DNA of 64,000 nt, from the NCBI GenBank assembly GCA_003990705.1, contig AP018319.1, forward strand, positions 186,001 through 250,000, read 5' to 3'. A model generated the notes under the pieces. That model was not told the DNA's origin. It did no database searches and saw only the letters and a program-made list of their open reading frames with translations. The DNA comes from Nostoc sp. HK-01. GTDB taxonomy: Bacteria; Cyanobacteriota; Cyanobacteriia; Cyanobacteriales; Nostocaceae. Shown in pieces: positions 45,281 to 54,575 of this stretch (positions are counted from its first letter, which is position 1; each line of letters opens with the position of its first letter). The position numbers were made by a program, and so were the translations under genes.

Positions 45281-48055
45281 TTATGATGCCTTTACTAGCT
45301 TGACTTTAACTAACAACTGTTGCGCTTCGGCTGATAATTCTTCTCCTCTTATCATCCGAATATAATCCTCACTAAACTTATATAACCCTAGTAAAAGATT
45401 GCTATTATATTTATTCAAAAATACCTCTCTCAATTCTTGTTCGGCTGGATTATTAGCCACTGCTGCCAATAAACAGTACGCTGGATAATAACGGCAGAAT
45501 GTTAACTTGCCATTGTCATCTAATAACCACGATGAATAAATCAGCGATTTCTTTGGATAAAATGCTTCTGTACTGTTTTTACTAATAATCGAATAGGGAT
45601 ATTTAAATCTTTCTACAAATGGATCTATTGCTGATGATTGTATCCGCCCCACTAACCTCGTTGTAATATTTGCAAATATTTTCGCTGCTGCTTTACTTTG
45701 GTATATACTTTCCGGCTCTTGCGCTGATAGAATTACACGTATCCCAGCTTTTGCTCCGTTAGCACACAGTCTTCCAATTAAATCAGCGATCGCGTCAAAT
45801 TGAAACAGAATCGGTGCTTCATCTAGGAAGAAAATACTCGCTTTTGATGACAGGGCGCGACGCAGGGCTGCTGCATACGCACTCAACGCTAGAATTGCTG
45901 CATCTGCATCGCTTGATAAATTCCTCAATGCAAATACTAGTAACCTTGCATCCGCCCTAAAGCTGGACGGCGACGAGATTGATTGCCCTACCTTTGACGA
46001 TAGCCAATACTTTAATCTCACCTGTATATGTCCTAATGCTTGCGTTACTTCTGTGCTACTTGTAGATAGTGAATCTAGATTTATGTATCCTGGCGAGCAA
46101 TATTGGCAGAAGTCTTTTAATGTTGGTGTATCAAGCCATTGTACTGTTCCTATCCCTGCCCTCAATGCTGCTTGATATCGTAGTTTTATTTCTTCATCAT
46201 TAAAAAATGTTTGTAGTGCCAACGATAACAACGATTCGATGATTGACACCATTGAAAAACTTACTCCTATTGAGTTCGTCCCTATAATCATCGTCATCAA
46301 CACTGATTTCAAAAATTCTTTGAAATCTGACATTCGCTCTTTGATGATTTCTTCATCCATTGAGCGTAAGTCTGGTAACTCAAACAAGTTGTTATATTCT
46401 TTAGCTATGTCAAAGTATGCCCCATCTGCGCCTAATAGTTTGGTGTAATCTGTAAACGTCGATGTCCCATCTGGTTTTGGGTAATCTAAGGCTATTACTG
46501 GTATATCTTGCGCGATCGCCGGGGTTAATATTCCTGCCACTAGCACTGATTTTCCAGAGCGCGTTGTCCCGAACACCGCTAAATTCTTATGGTTTTGGTA
46601 CAAGTCTAGATGTACTGGTGTTCCTCCTTCTGCCGCTATTAGCTCAAATCCTGTTTTATCCCCTGTGGCTGTGCGGATTAGCGGTGTTAGCCCTGCTGCC
46701 TCCGATGTGAAATACATTAACCTTCTATTAAATGGTTTGGTTAATAACGCTTCCCACACTATCGGTGTACATTGCAACCATACCTTCCACGCATACTCTG
46801 TTTCTCTGTCTGCCACTGCTGGTCGCAGAAAGCAACTTGCTAAATATCTGCAATCCTCATCTAGTTGTGGCAGATTTTTTCGGTGTACTAAGAACACTAC
46901 TGCTGTATGTAATACCGCACTTCCTTTGTATAACGTTCTTTGCGCTTCTACCGATTCTTCTATGTTTAATCCTGCCTTCACATCTATACTGCCTGAATCT
47001 GTTGACATCGCCGTTGATGTGATTGACTGCTTTGTTAATCGCTGTAAATTTGTCTTTGTTATTGTCTCGTTTGCTTTACTAATTTGGCAAATTATCTCTG
47101 TATCTGCTATCTTCTCACGAGACATTACTTCCCATAGGTATCTCAGTTGTGAATATTCATCCACCCATCCCCCAGGCTTTTGACTAAAATTTAATGCTCC
47201 TACATATTTATCCTGGATTCTTACCCACTTCTTATCAAATACTGGTACTGATTTCTCATTCTCTAGTAAATGGTGTTTTATATGAAAATCGCTTGTTTGA
47301 TTTTCACTTAATTCATTCGATGTTAGTTTCAATGGATTGGGTACAGGTGTTGGCAGAGAATTATTAAATATTTCCCATACTGTCCCCCAGATTTCTTCAC
47401 TGCTCAACGGCGTTACTGACAATCCCATTTTATTTGAGATTATTTGCTCCCAACTTTGAAATCCATCTATAAATGAATTCCTTAATATGTTTTCAATCCG
47501 ATTTTTATTTAACGAATGAATCTCTCCTGTAAATGAGTACCAAATTTTTTGCAGCTTCTTGAGTCCTATCTCCGCAAAGTCTTGTAACTTCTCATCTTCT
47601 TCTACTGTATATGTACACCATAGTCTCAGAAACTTATTCTTCCTTACTCCCGACTGGGTAAGCTTTCTTACACGCATTCTTTCTGAACGCAACAGTAATT
47701 TTATTGGTTCTAGGGAGCATTGTTTTTCTATTGAAGATATTTCCCTTTGTCTTGTTTCATCTGATGTGAATGAGCCAAAATGTATTGTCAGTCTTTCTCC
47801 TGATGGTATTTCTTTTAATCCCCCTTCTATTCCTTCAAATATTGGCACTATTTGTTCTGCTGCTAAGTTTGGGTGGATTCCCCAGCAATCAAAGGCGAAT
47901 TTGATTTGGATATTTCCTTTTTTTTGAATTATTAAGGCTCCTATTCCTTTTCTCCCTCCTACCTCCATTTCGCATATCCCTGCTAGGTTTACCACATCTT
48001 CAAATGGGGTCAAAGTTAATGTTTTCTTCCCTAAATTCTCGGCTTGTTTAATCAT
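45281..48055 (-). CDS. VirB4/TraC-type conjugation ATPase
   Basis: A 924-residue protein. Walker A is G-T-T-R-S-G-K-S at residues 496-503 (preceded by N-L-A-V-F), and Walker B is I-F-F-L-D-E-A-P-I with D745-E746. V-I-L-S-A-Q-E-P-E-S follows, the usual VirB4 Gln motif. The first 400 residues form the variable VirB4 N-terminal region. VirB4 drives pilus assembly and substrate transfer at the inner membrane. The VirB5-like gene follows two bases after the stop. It is the best-conserved transfer gene here and its frame is intact. Confidence 0.92.
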   Translation of the reverse strand: MIKQAENLGKKTLTLTPFEDVVNLAGICEMEVGGRKGIGALIIQKKGNIQIKFAFDCWGIHPNLAAEQIVPIFEGIEGGLKEIPSGERLTIHFGSFTSDETRQREISSIEKQCSLEPIKLLLRSERMRVRKLTQSGVRKNKFLRLWCTYTVEEDEKLQDFAEIGLKKLQKIWYSFTGEIHSLNKNRIENILRNSFIDGFQSWEQIISNKMGLSVTPLSSEEIWGTVWEIFNNSLPTPVPNPLKLTSNELSENQTSDFHIKHHLLENEKSVPVFDKKWVRIQDKYVGALNFSQKPGGWVDEYSQLRYLWEVMSREKIADTEIICQISKANETITKTNLQRLTKQSITSTAMSTDSGSIDVKAGLNIEESVEAQRTLYKGSAVLHTAVVFLVHRKNLPQLDEDCRYLASCFLRPAVADRETEYAWKVWLQCTPIVWEALLTKPFNRRLMYFTSEAAGLTPLIRTATGDKTGFELIAAEGGTPVHLDLYQNHKNLAVFGTTRSGKSVLVAGILTPAIAQDIPVIALDYPKPDGTSTFTDYTKLLGADGAYFDIAKEYNNLFELPDLRSMDEEIIKERMSDFKEFLKSVLMTMIIGTNSIGVSFSMVSIIESLLSLALQTFFNDEEIKLRYQAALRAGIGTVQWLDTPTLKDFCQYCSPGYINLDSLSTSSTEVTQALGHIQVRLKYWLSSKVGQSISSPSSFRADARLLVFALRNLSSDADAAILALSAYAAALRRALSSKASIFFLDEAPILFQFDAIADLIGRLCANGAKAGIRVILSAQEPESIYQSKAAAKIFANITTRLVGRIQSSAIDPFVERFKYPYSIISKNSTEAFYPKKSLIYSSWLLDDNGKLTFCRYYPAYCLLAAVANNPAEQELREVFLNKYNSNLLLGLYKFSEDYIRMIRGEELSAEAQQLLVKVKLVKAS

Positions 48056-48115
48056 TCTTTTATTGGAAATAATTTTTAACTTGAATTAAATTTTAAATTT
48101 ATCAAATTGTTGAAT

Positions 48116-48469
48116 TTATCTTTTAATTTTCTTTTCTCTCTTAACTTTAGTTTGATTATTTCTTTGCTTGGTTTGAGCCGAATCTGTAATTAAGGAGATG
48201 AATTGCATATATCCTCTACTGATGCGTGGTGTACCTACAAATTTTCCTAAAAAACTTTTATTGCTCGATACAAACCACCATGTTGCACATCCCCATAATG
48301 ATGCAAACAGCGTTGCTAACCACCCCCAATTCAACATATAGTAAAATCCAAATATGCACAAAGTTGTTATTACTAACCACGGAAATATTTGCTCTGCTGG
48401 TAACGGCCCTATTTTTGGTTGCGTTCCTAAGCTTTGATTCACTACACGGAATTTTTTTTCTGGCTGCAT
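48116..48469 (-). CDS. VirB3/TraL-like small membrane protein
   Basis: Read from M-Q-P-E-K-K (48469); a frame to 48544 adds 25 unlikely residues. About 117 residues with two adjacent membrane segments (F-P-W-L-V-I-T-T-L-C-I-F-G-F-Y-Y-M-L and W-L-A-T-L-F-A-S-L-W-G-C-A-T-W-W-F-V), then a basic tail R-E-K-K-I-K-R. VirB3 proteins are short, two-helix and encoded directly before VirB4, as here (60 bases). Position and topology are the evidence. Confidence 0.6.
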   Translation of the reverse strand: MQPEKKFRVVNQSLGTQPKIGPLPAEQIFPWLVITTLCIFGFYYMLNWGWLATLFASLWGCATWWFVSSNKSFLGKFVGTPRISRGYMQFISLITDSAQTKQRNNQTKVKREKKIKR

Positions 48470-48594
48470 CTTCTTTTCCGATTCACGGCGTACGCTATGA
48501 GCGTCGCTAACGCAATTTGTAGTTAATTGGCTTGCTCTTAGCAAGCCAATTATTCATTCGCAGTTAGTAATTGCTACTAACTGTTTGCTTGTTT

Positions 48595-49275
48595 TTAGGT
48601 AATTAATGTTGTTAAAAAGTCGGCTCCAAACACCCCAACCAGAATAATCAATGGCGTTCTGGCAGCACTGGCCCAGTCTTCATCTCTTCTGACTGCTTGA
48701 ATTACGTTGACCACTGACACCGCTATATACAACAAAAACAAAATCCGCAAAATATTGAAAATGCCTACCACCGTTGCCCCAGTATCCGGGTTGAGCGCTC
48801 CTCCGAAACCAGTGTTAGTAATCCAGTCTTGCGCTTGTTGAAAAAACTGTGCATTAGCTGGGGCTGCTGCAAAGTCCAGCATGAACACTACTGACAATAA
48901 CGCAAATAGTATGCCGTAAATATTTATCCTATATTTGCGCCCTTTCTTCTCCCATTTGCGAAATAATTCATTTATTTGCTTTTGGAATATTACTGCCATT
49001 GATGCTGATAATATTAGCCCTCCCAGCATCACCCCATGCAAGCTCATCTCTGATATCATCAATACACCATCCAGCCACATTAATCCTATCGTGAATCTTT
49101 GCCCTGCTTTATTCTTGGGCTTAATCTCTGCTACTGGCTGATATTCTGACTGCTCTTTTTCTCTATCTAGATAGTATGTTTGCATACCCTCTCTCGAATC
49201 ATGAGACACTATTCCCCTAGTATTCATTCCCCGCGAGCTATTTTCAACTGACAACCCGCTAAACTTTCTCTGCAT
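48595..49275 (-). CDS. VirB2-like pilin with long membrane N-terminal extension
   Basis: A 226-residue protein. Residues about 60-105 hold two hydrophobic segments. Then R-K-Y-R-I-N-I-Y-G-I-L-F-A-L-L-S-V-V-F-M-L-D-F-A-A-A-P-A-N-A-Q-F-F looks like a signal peptide with A-N-A cleavage. The remaining 80 residues have two helices (I-F-N-I-L-R-I-L-F-L-L-Y-I-A-V-S-V-V and P-L-I-I-L-V-G-V-F-G-A-D-F), like mature VirB2/TrbC pilin. Ordinary VirB2 has no such 130-residue N-terminal addition. It is the first gene of the leftward transfer operon. Confidence 0.6.
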   Translation of the reverse strand: MQRKFSGLSVENSSRGMNTRGIVSHDSREGMQTYYLDREKEQSEYQPVAEIKPKNKAGQRFTIGLMWLDGVLMISEMSLHGVMLGGLILSASMAVIFQKQINELFRKWEKKGRKYRINIYGILFALLSVVFMLDFAAAPANAQFFQQAQDWITNTGFGGALNPDTGATVVGIFNILRILFLLYIAVSVVNVIQAVRRDEDWASAARTPLIILVGVFGADFLTTLIT

Positions 49276-49468
49276 ATTTGCAGTCTCATTCCTACTTTTT
49301 GTTAGGTTTGATGAGTGACTTTTTGTTATGAATAAGGCATGGAGGAATGTTACTCAGGAATAGTATGACATTCCATCTATATATATGATTCACCAAGAGC
49401 GATTACTTTCTTAATACGCTTCGGTTAACAAAATTATCTGTTGAGGTGAGCAGGGGCAGAGGAAAGTA

Positions 49469-49511
49469 CAGAGGGAGAAAAAACCATTAAACAGTAATTT
49501 TTCTCCCTCTG
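49469..49511 (-). terminator. Hairpin terminator, 14-bp perfect stem
   Basis: CAGAGGGAGAAAAA (49469-49482) pairs perfectly with TTTTTCTCCCTCTG (49498-49511) around a 15-base loop. It lies downstream of the 49554 gene and upstream of the transfer operon, so it probably separates the two leftward units. Confidence 0.6.
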
Positions 49512-49553
49512 CTTCAAGAGCTTATCCGAACCGTATTCATTACTCTCCAACGC

Positions 49554-49823
49554 TCACTCCTTCCCTAACCCAGCATTAATCATCTTTGCTAAAGATTCAG
49601 CATCAAATCTGGTGAGTGCTTCCGCCAACTGCTGAAAATAACGGTATTGCTCATCGGCAAAATCCCCTGGCTCAAGCTCCAACAGTTCGCAAAACTTTAC
49701 ATAATCTACTGTCCAGTTGTACTCCTCAATTGCTTTCGCAAATCTTTCGGCAAGCTGTAGCGATTCAAAAGTGGGGCTTGTGGGTTTGCCGTTGTGTTCG
49801 TAGGCGCTGGCTTGTTCTGTCAT
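49554..49823 (-). CDS. Small hypothetical protein, 89 aa
   Basis: Read from the ATG at 49821-49823; the longer frame to 49907 would overlap recD2. An acidic helical protein: L-A-E-R-F-A-K-A-I-E-E-Y-N-W-T-V-D-Y, L-L-E-L-E-P-G-D-F-A-D-E-Q-Y and a helical end. No recognised domain. It lies 56 bases downstream of recD2 and may be co-transcribed. Confidence 0.6.
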   Translation of the reverse strand: MTEQASAYEHNGKPTSPTFESLQLAERFAKAIEEYNWTVDYVKFCELLELEPGDFADEQYRYFQQLAEALTRFDAESLAKMINAGLGKE

Positions 49824-49879
49824 CGGACAATAATAGTATATTTGTATTATTAATTTTACCTCTATCTCTCTGGTTCTTT

Positions 49880-52150
49880 TTAGATCGCCTGCAACAACCT
49901 CTGCCACAATCTGGTGTAACGCTGCTGGTCATTAGTAGTTCGCACAGCAAGCGATATCGCTTTCTTCGACCCAATCACTATCGCCAACTTCCTAGCACGA
50001 GTCAGCCCTGTATAAAATAAGTTACGTGACAGCATCACATAATGTTGCATATACAATGGCAGTATCACTACGGGATATTCTGAACCTTGCGACTTATGGA
50101 TTGAGGTGGCAAATGCCAGGGTAATCTCGTTCAAGTCTGCATAATCATAGACTACGGGGCGACCATTGTAATCAACTGTAACTTCCTGCTCCTCAGTATC
50201 AATGCCAGAGATAGTTCCTAAATCCCCGTTAAATACTTCGCGGTCATAGTCGTTGGTTTGTTGAATTACGCGATCGCCTACACGCAAAGTCATCCCTCCT
50301 CTGGCGATCTCCACTTTGTCTGATGCAGGCGGATTAATCAGCCCCTGCAACACCATATTTAGATTACGAGTTCCTACTAATCCCCGCGACATAGGGCATA
50401 GCACTTGCACATCAAATGCCGGATTGAAACCCAGTCTGGGAATAAACTCAGTAATTAGCTCACAAATTGCTTGTACTCCGTGTTCTGCTTCATGTCCCCC
50501 ACCGTGCCACAAGCAATCTGATGCTGGATTATCTGAGATTGGTTCCAAATTTGGATAATCACCCTGGTTGATTTGGTGTGCTGCGGTAACGATTGCACTC
50601 TGCTGGGCTTGGCGAAATACCAGCGTTAGCTTGATCACTGGTACTCTCAATGAAGTTATTAGATCAGCTAAAACTTTCCCAGGGCCAACTGATGGCAACT
50701 GGTCGATATCTCCTACTAATAATAATTGCGCTCCTCTTGCAACGGCTTTAAACAATGAGTGTGCCAAAAATAGATCCAGCATACTTGCTTCATCTGCAAT
50801 CATGGCGTTGTATGGCAAGGGGTTTTCATTGTCCCGCTTAAAACCCATTGTTTTTGGGTCGAATTCTAGCAAGCGGTGTATGGTCTTGGCTTCTAACCCC
50901 GTCATCTCGGATAATCGCTGTGCTGCTCTGCCTGTTGGCGCTGCCAGCGCAATAGTTTTTCCCATCGCCTTCCAGAGATTGACTATGGTATGGGTGGTGA
51001 AGGTCTTGCCCACTCCAGGGCCACCAGTCAAAACCATGATTGGAGAATATGCCGCCATCTCCACTGCTTGCTGTTGTTGTGGCGATAGCTGGATTTGCCG
51101 ACTTACCATAAAACGTTCTAACCATGCACGTACACGCGGCATATCTTGTACTATCGGCTGGTTTAACCGTTTAGATATCATCTGTGCCAAGTTCGTCTCT
51201 GTATGGAAGAATGTTGGCTTGTAGCACAGCATTAACTTTTCTCCATAACTATCTCGAATGCTTTCCCTGATCAACTCCTCTCTTAAGGTCATCTCCTTAA
51301 TAAGAAGAGCGATCGCTTCGGGGAGTGGCTGATGCTCATCAGTCGCTAACAATTTTGTGACTTTCTCGATTAGTTCTGGCTGCGGTAGGTAACAATGTCC
51401 GTCTTCAGCTGCTTCAGTGAGTGCGTGGATGATGCCTGCACAATATCTAAATTCTGAGTCTGTTGGTACACCCAAGTTCCGCGCAATCTTGTCCGCAGTT
51501 AGAAACCCAATCCCGTAGATGTCCGTTGCTAGTTGATACGGGTTCGTGGTAACTGTGGCGATCGCTTTGTCCTGGTACTGTTTGTAAATCTTGACTGCAT
51601 AGGTGGTTGATACCCCATGAGTTTGCAAAAACACCATCACTTCCTTGATCGCTTTCTGCGTTGACCAGGCGTTCTTGATTAGCTTGACACGCTTTTTGGC
51701 GATGCCTTGTACTTCAATGAGTCTGTCAATCTGGTTTTCGATAATCTCTAAGGTTTCCAACCCGAAGTGGGCAACGATGCGTTTGGCTGTGACTGGCCCC
51801 ACTCCTTTAATCAGTCCACTGCCCAAGTATTTCTCGATTCCTGTAAGCGTTGCTGGCTTGGTTTCTTTGTAGTTGACGACATTGAACTGTGGCCCGTACT
51901 GCGGATGTTCTTTCCAGTAACCCGTCAGTTGTAGTGTTTGTCCTGGCTGGATGTTGGCGAAACTACCAACAATTGTTGTTAGGTCTGTATTACGGGAGCG
52001 GGTTAAACGCGCTACTGTATAACCTGATTCCTCTGAGTGAAAAGTCAGGCGTTCTACTACCCCTGTGATGGTTTCGTGGTGTGGGGTGGCGTTTGCTTGT
52101 GCTTGAGTAGTATTTAGGGGCGTGGACATTGGTGCTTTAAAATGCCGCAC
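49880..52150 (-). CDS. recD2: RecD2-type ATP-dependent DNA helicase
   Basis: About 750 residues; M-S-T-P at 52129 is an alternative start seven codons in. N-terminal OB-like segment (E-S-G-Y-T-V-A-R-L, G-Y-W-x-E-H-P-Q-Y-G-P-Q-F) and tandem helix-hairpin-helix motifs (G-I-G-F-L-T-A-D-K-I-A). Then Walker A L-T-G-G-P-G-V-G-K-T near residue 373, Walker B M-I-A-D-E-A-S-M-L-D, G-D-I-D-Q-L-P-S-V-G-P-G and the C-terminal A-F-A-T-S-I-H-K-S-Q-G-S-E-Y and Y-T-G-L-T-R-A-R (SF1 motifs V-VI). This is RecD2, a 5'-3' helicase. It may serve plasmid repair or replication. Confidence 0.93.
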   Translation of the reverse strand: MRHFKAPMSTPLNTTQAQANATPHHETITGVVERLTFHSEESGYTVARLTRSRNTDLTTIVGSFANIQPGQTLQLTGYWKEHPQYGPQFNVVNYKETKPATLTGIEKYLGSGLIKGVGPVTAKRIVAHFGLETLEIIENQIDRLIEVQGIAKKRVKLIKNAWSTQKAIKEVMVFLQTHGVSTTYAVKIYKQYQDKAIATVTTNPYQLATDIYGIGFLTADKIARNLGVPTDSEFRYCAGIIHALTEAAEDGHCYLPQPELIEKVTKLLATDEHQPLPEAIALLIKEMTLREELIRESIRDSYGEKLMLCYKPTFFHTETNLAQMISKRLNQPIVQDMPRVRAWLERFMVSRQIQLSPQQQQAVEMAAYSPIMVLTGGPGVGKTFTTHTIVNLWKAMGKTIALAAPTGRAAQRLSEMTGLEAKTIHRLLEFDPKTMGFKRDNENPLPYNAMIADEASMLDLFLAHSLFKAVARGAQLLLVGDIDQLPSVGPGKVLADLITSLRVPVIKLTLVFRQAQQSAIVTAAHQINQGDYPNLEPISDNPASDCLWHGGGHEAEHGVQAICELITEFIPRLGFNPAFDVQVLCPMSRGLVGTRNLNMVLQGLINPPASDKVEIARGGMTLRVGDRVIQQTNDYDREVFNGDLGTISGIDTEEQEVTVDYNGRPVVYDYADLNEITLAFATSIHKSQGSEYPVVILPLYMQHYVMLSRNLFYTGLTRARKLAIVIGSKKAISLAVRTTNDQQRYTRLWQRLLQAI

Positions 52151-52315
52151 ACTATTATAGACCTAGTAGTCAGTTTATTCTAGTACATCAATACTATGTT
52201 TGGCTTACCAAAACTGGATTACGCCAGCCTTGTTACTCATGCTAATTCTGGTGTTGGTTAAAAACGATGTGTCTGCCATTAGCTACCATTATTGGACAGT
52301 TCTGGTCAATTTGCT

Positions 52316-52999
52316 TTAGTGCATCAAGTTTTCATTAGCACTTCCCATTACCCAAACGTTTTTATTTTCATAAAAATCTCCACGTTGCTCTAATCTAAAA
52401 CCACCCAGCAATAATCCCAACCATACCTCTACCATCGGCATTTTCAATTGCTGTTGTAGTAAGGTCAGCGTTATTTCATTTTTAGTCTGTTCCAGATACA
52501 CCGAGATCGCACCAGTCCATTTTTGTACATCTTCATCTCCCGCCAGCCGATGAACATCCTCTACTGTCTGGATTTCTAGCATTGTCAAGACATTTTGTTT
52601 CTCCACAGGTGCGGCTATTGAATCATCCTTGCTGACCGGATAAGAAAACTGGTGTGGCCCATGCGGTCTAAACGTCTGCGGTGGCGGTTCTTCTATTAGG
52701 TCATCTAAATCCAGTTGCATCGTTGTTCTTACCAACCCCGCAAAGATGTCAGTACTGATAACTGGCCCCTCAGTATCGTTCTGAGCCTTTACATCTTCTA
52801 GCAATAACCCAGCACGAGATAGGAGAATATCTGCTATTTGATAAAATGCTGCGGCTGCGGTTGATAACTGCGCTTCGGTTGATAAATTTTCCAGTTGAGT
52901 GTCTAAGCACTCCCACACTGGCGCTAGTGACGAGGTTGGTGGCGCGGCAGATATCTCTTCTAAAATTTCCCAAATAGTTAACTGACGATACGTTGTCAT
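52316..52999 (-). CDS. Hypothetical protein, 227 aa
   Basis: A soluble acidic protein beginning Y-R-Q-L-T-I-W-E-I-L-E-E-I. The N-terminal part (to about 85) is helical, a Pro-rich linker (P-P-P-Q-T-F-R-P-H-G-P-H-Q-F) follows, then a helical C-terminal domain with W-L-G-L-L-L-G-G-F-R-L-E-Q-R-G-D-F-Y, which looks like a winged helix end. It lies two bases downstream of the 53002 gene, so both are in one operon with the recombinase. No family recognised. Confidence 0.6.
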   Translation of the reverse strand: MTTYRQLTIWEILEEISAAPPTSSLAPVWECLDTQLENLSTEAQLSTAAAAFYQIADILLSRAGLLLEDVKAQNDTEGPVISTDIFAGLVRTTMQLDLDDLIEEPPPQTFRPHGPHQFSYPVSKDDSIAAPVEKQNVLTMLEIQTVEDVHRLAGDEDVQKWTGAISVYLEQTKNEITLTLLQQQLKMPMVEVWLGLLLGGFRLEQRGDFYENKNVWVMGSANENLMH

Positions 53000-53001
53000 C
53001 T

Positions 53002-53469
53002 CTATGGTTCAGGGTGCATGGGGCAAGGTCTTACTGGACAATGAGAGGGGCTAATCTCAAACATATCCTTATATTGATGCAGCGAAATACCATATTGTTT
53101 GGCAAATGCTTGCAACACTTGGTCTGTATAAGCTCGGATTTTACCCGCTGTCAATCCAAAGCAATGAATTGGCTCTAGCCGACAAACGGGTTGTTGCCCT
53201 AGCCATAGTTCTGCACTCAAAGCGTGTAAGGGTTTATCTCCTGGTTCTTTATATAGATAAAGCACTGCATAATGTGTTGCTGGTGGCTCGACCGTAATTT
53301 TATCTATTTGTCCTTTTTTCTCATCACTGCGATGGCGATAAAACGAGCGGCGATTATGGCACACTTTTGGATTCCAGCATTTATCTCCCTCCGGGCCGTG
53401 CAGCACCTTCGCTTTCGATGTTGGCATTTTTGCACACAGTTGGCACTTGGGATCTAGTGGCTTTGGCAT
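53002..53469 (-). CDS. Cys-rich hypothetical protein, 155 aa
   Basis: N-terminal zinc-ribbon-like pattern: C-Q-L-C at residues 10-13, then K-C-W-N-P-K-V-C-H-N-R-R-S-F-Y-R-H-R. The C-terminal part has C-P-V-R-P-C-P-M-H. A central beta-type region reads H-Y-A-V-L-Y-L-Y-K. The zinc-binding look suggests nucleic acid binding. It is three bases downstream of the recombinase gene. Family not recognised. Confidence 0.6.
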   Translation of the reverse strand: MPKPLDPKCQLCAKMPTSKAKVLHGPEGDKCWNPKVCHNRRSFYRHRSDEKKGQIDKITVEPPATHYAVLYLYKEPGDKPLHALSAELWLGQQPVCRLEPIHCFGLTAGKIRAYTDQVLQAFAKQYGISLHQYKDMFEISPSHCPVRPCPMHPEP

Positions 53470-53472
53470 ACT

Positions 53473-54495
53473 CTACTCCACCTCTGGCTCCTCGCCTATT
53501 GCCCGATAATACGCCGAGATCGCCGCTTCTTGTTCCGAGCGAAGTGTGTACCGTCGAAATGCCTTCTCACTTTGATGTCCTGTCAGTTTCCTTGCATGAC
53601 CTGGATCTACGCCTAACAGTAATAAGTCCGTAGCGTAAGTATGCCTAAACGAATGCGGGTGTAGTTCTTCAATGCCTGCCAGTTCACCTATTCTCTCCAC
53701 CGCAAAGTAAATGCCGTGATAACTTAAGCGTTCTCCTTTGAATGAGGCATGATGCGAAATCATCAACGGGGTGAGGCTGTTTAATTCTTCTCCCTGCTCA
53801 CTACGCGATCGCAAATACTCAGTTAATACTTCTCGACTTTCTTTCTTCAGTGGCACTAAGCGGGGTTCATTCGTTTTTGTATCTGGCAAAAACAACAGCT
53901 TGCCATCAAAAGAACCGACATTTAATTCGACAATTTCCCCCGCCCTCAACCCATGACAGAGTATGTGTACCAGTGCTGTATCTCTCGGCTTCGTTTCTCC
54001 TAACAACTCCAATGCCGCCCACACTTTCTCCATCTGTTCAGGGGTTAAGCTTTGGGCTGGTGGTAACGGAATTTTTTCCAGTTTTATTCCCAATGTCGGA
54101 TTCGTAGCAATTATCTCTGGGTATGTGTAACACATCCATTTAAAAAAACTTTTCAGCGCAGAAATCCCTGCATTGATGCTACTTTTTGAAAGCTGTTTAC
54201 CTGTATCAGTCTGTACTTCGTCGCGGAGATATTCCTTATATAATGCCAAGTGACGTGGGCGTAGCTCATTGTAGTGCAGTTGCGTCCATCCCAAAAATCT
54301 CTTCAGTTCCCGTTCGTACAGCTTCCGGCTATTTACCGACAGATTGTTGCTCCGTAAAAATTCTAATACCTTTACATGGCGAATATCTGTTGTTGGCCGC
54401 GCTCTCTCTGGGCGCTGCAATGCTTGTAATTTTTCAGCGTCCAGAGGAATTAGTTTTATTGGTGGTAGATTGTTTAGTTCTGGGTTATTCATCAT
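53473..54495 (-). CDS. Tyrosine recombinase (XerC/D-like, phage integrase family)
   Basis: A 340-residue protein with an N-terminal SAM-like core-binding domain (V-L-E-F-L-R-S-N-N-L-S-V-N-S-R-K-L-Y-E-R-E). The catalytic domain has the first Arg in H-G-L-R-A-G-E-I near residue 190, H281-x-x-R284 (H-S-F-R-H), H307 and nucleophile Tyr316 (R-R-Y-T-L). All catalytic residues are present. On a plasmid it probably resolves multimers; integration of an element is the alternative. It heads a three-gene leftward unit with the next two genes two to three bases apart. Confidence 0.9.
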   Translation of the reverse strand: MMNNPELNNLPPIKLIPLDAEKLQALQRPERARPTTDIRHVKVLEFLRSNNLSVNSRKLYERELKRFLGWTQLHYNELRPRHLALYKEYLRDEVQTDTGKQLSKSSINAGISALKSFFKWMCYTYPEIIATNPTLGIKLEKIPLPPAQSLTPEQMEKVWAALELLGETKPRDTALVHILCHGLRAGEIVELNVGSFDGKLLFLPDTKTNEPRLVPLKKESREVLTEYLRSRSEQGEELNSLTPLMISHHASFKGERLSYHGIYFAVERIGELAGIEELHPHSFRHTYATDLLLLGVDPGHARKLTGHQSEKAFRRYTLRSEQEAAISAYYRAIGEEPEVE

Positions 54496-54510
54496 TGTTT
54501 CATCAAGTTT

Positions 54511-54537
54511 GAGGTCGGAGGTCGGGGGTCGGAAGTA
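54511..54537. repeat. STRR array, left arm of inverted pair around S23 gene
   Basis: GAGGTCGGAGGTCGGGGGTC followed by GGAAGTA is inverse to the array at 55007-55040 (TACTTCCGACCTCCGACCTC and continuing). The two arms enclose the S23 gene. Heptamer unit AGGTCGG. Confidence 0.75.
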
Positions 54538-54575
54538 ATTATTTATATGTTTATTCTCTATTTGGAGTTAAATTA

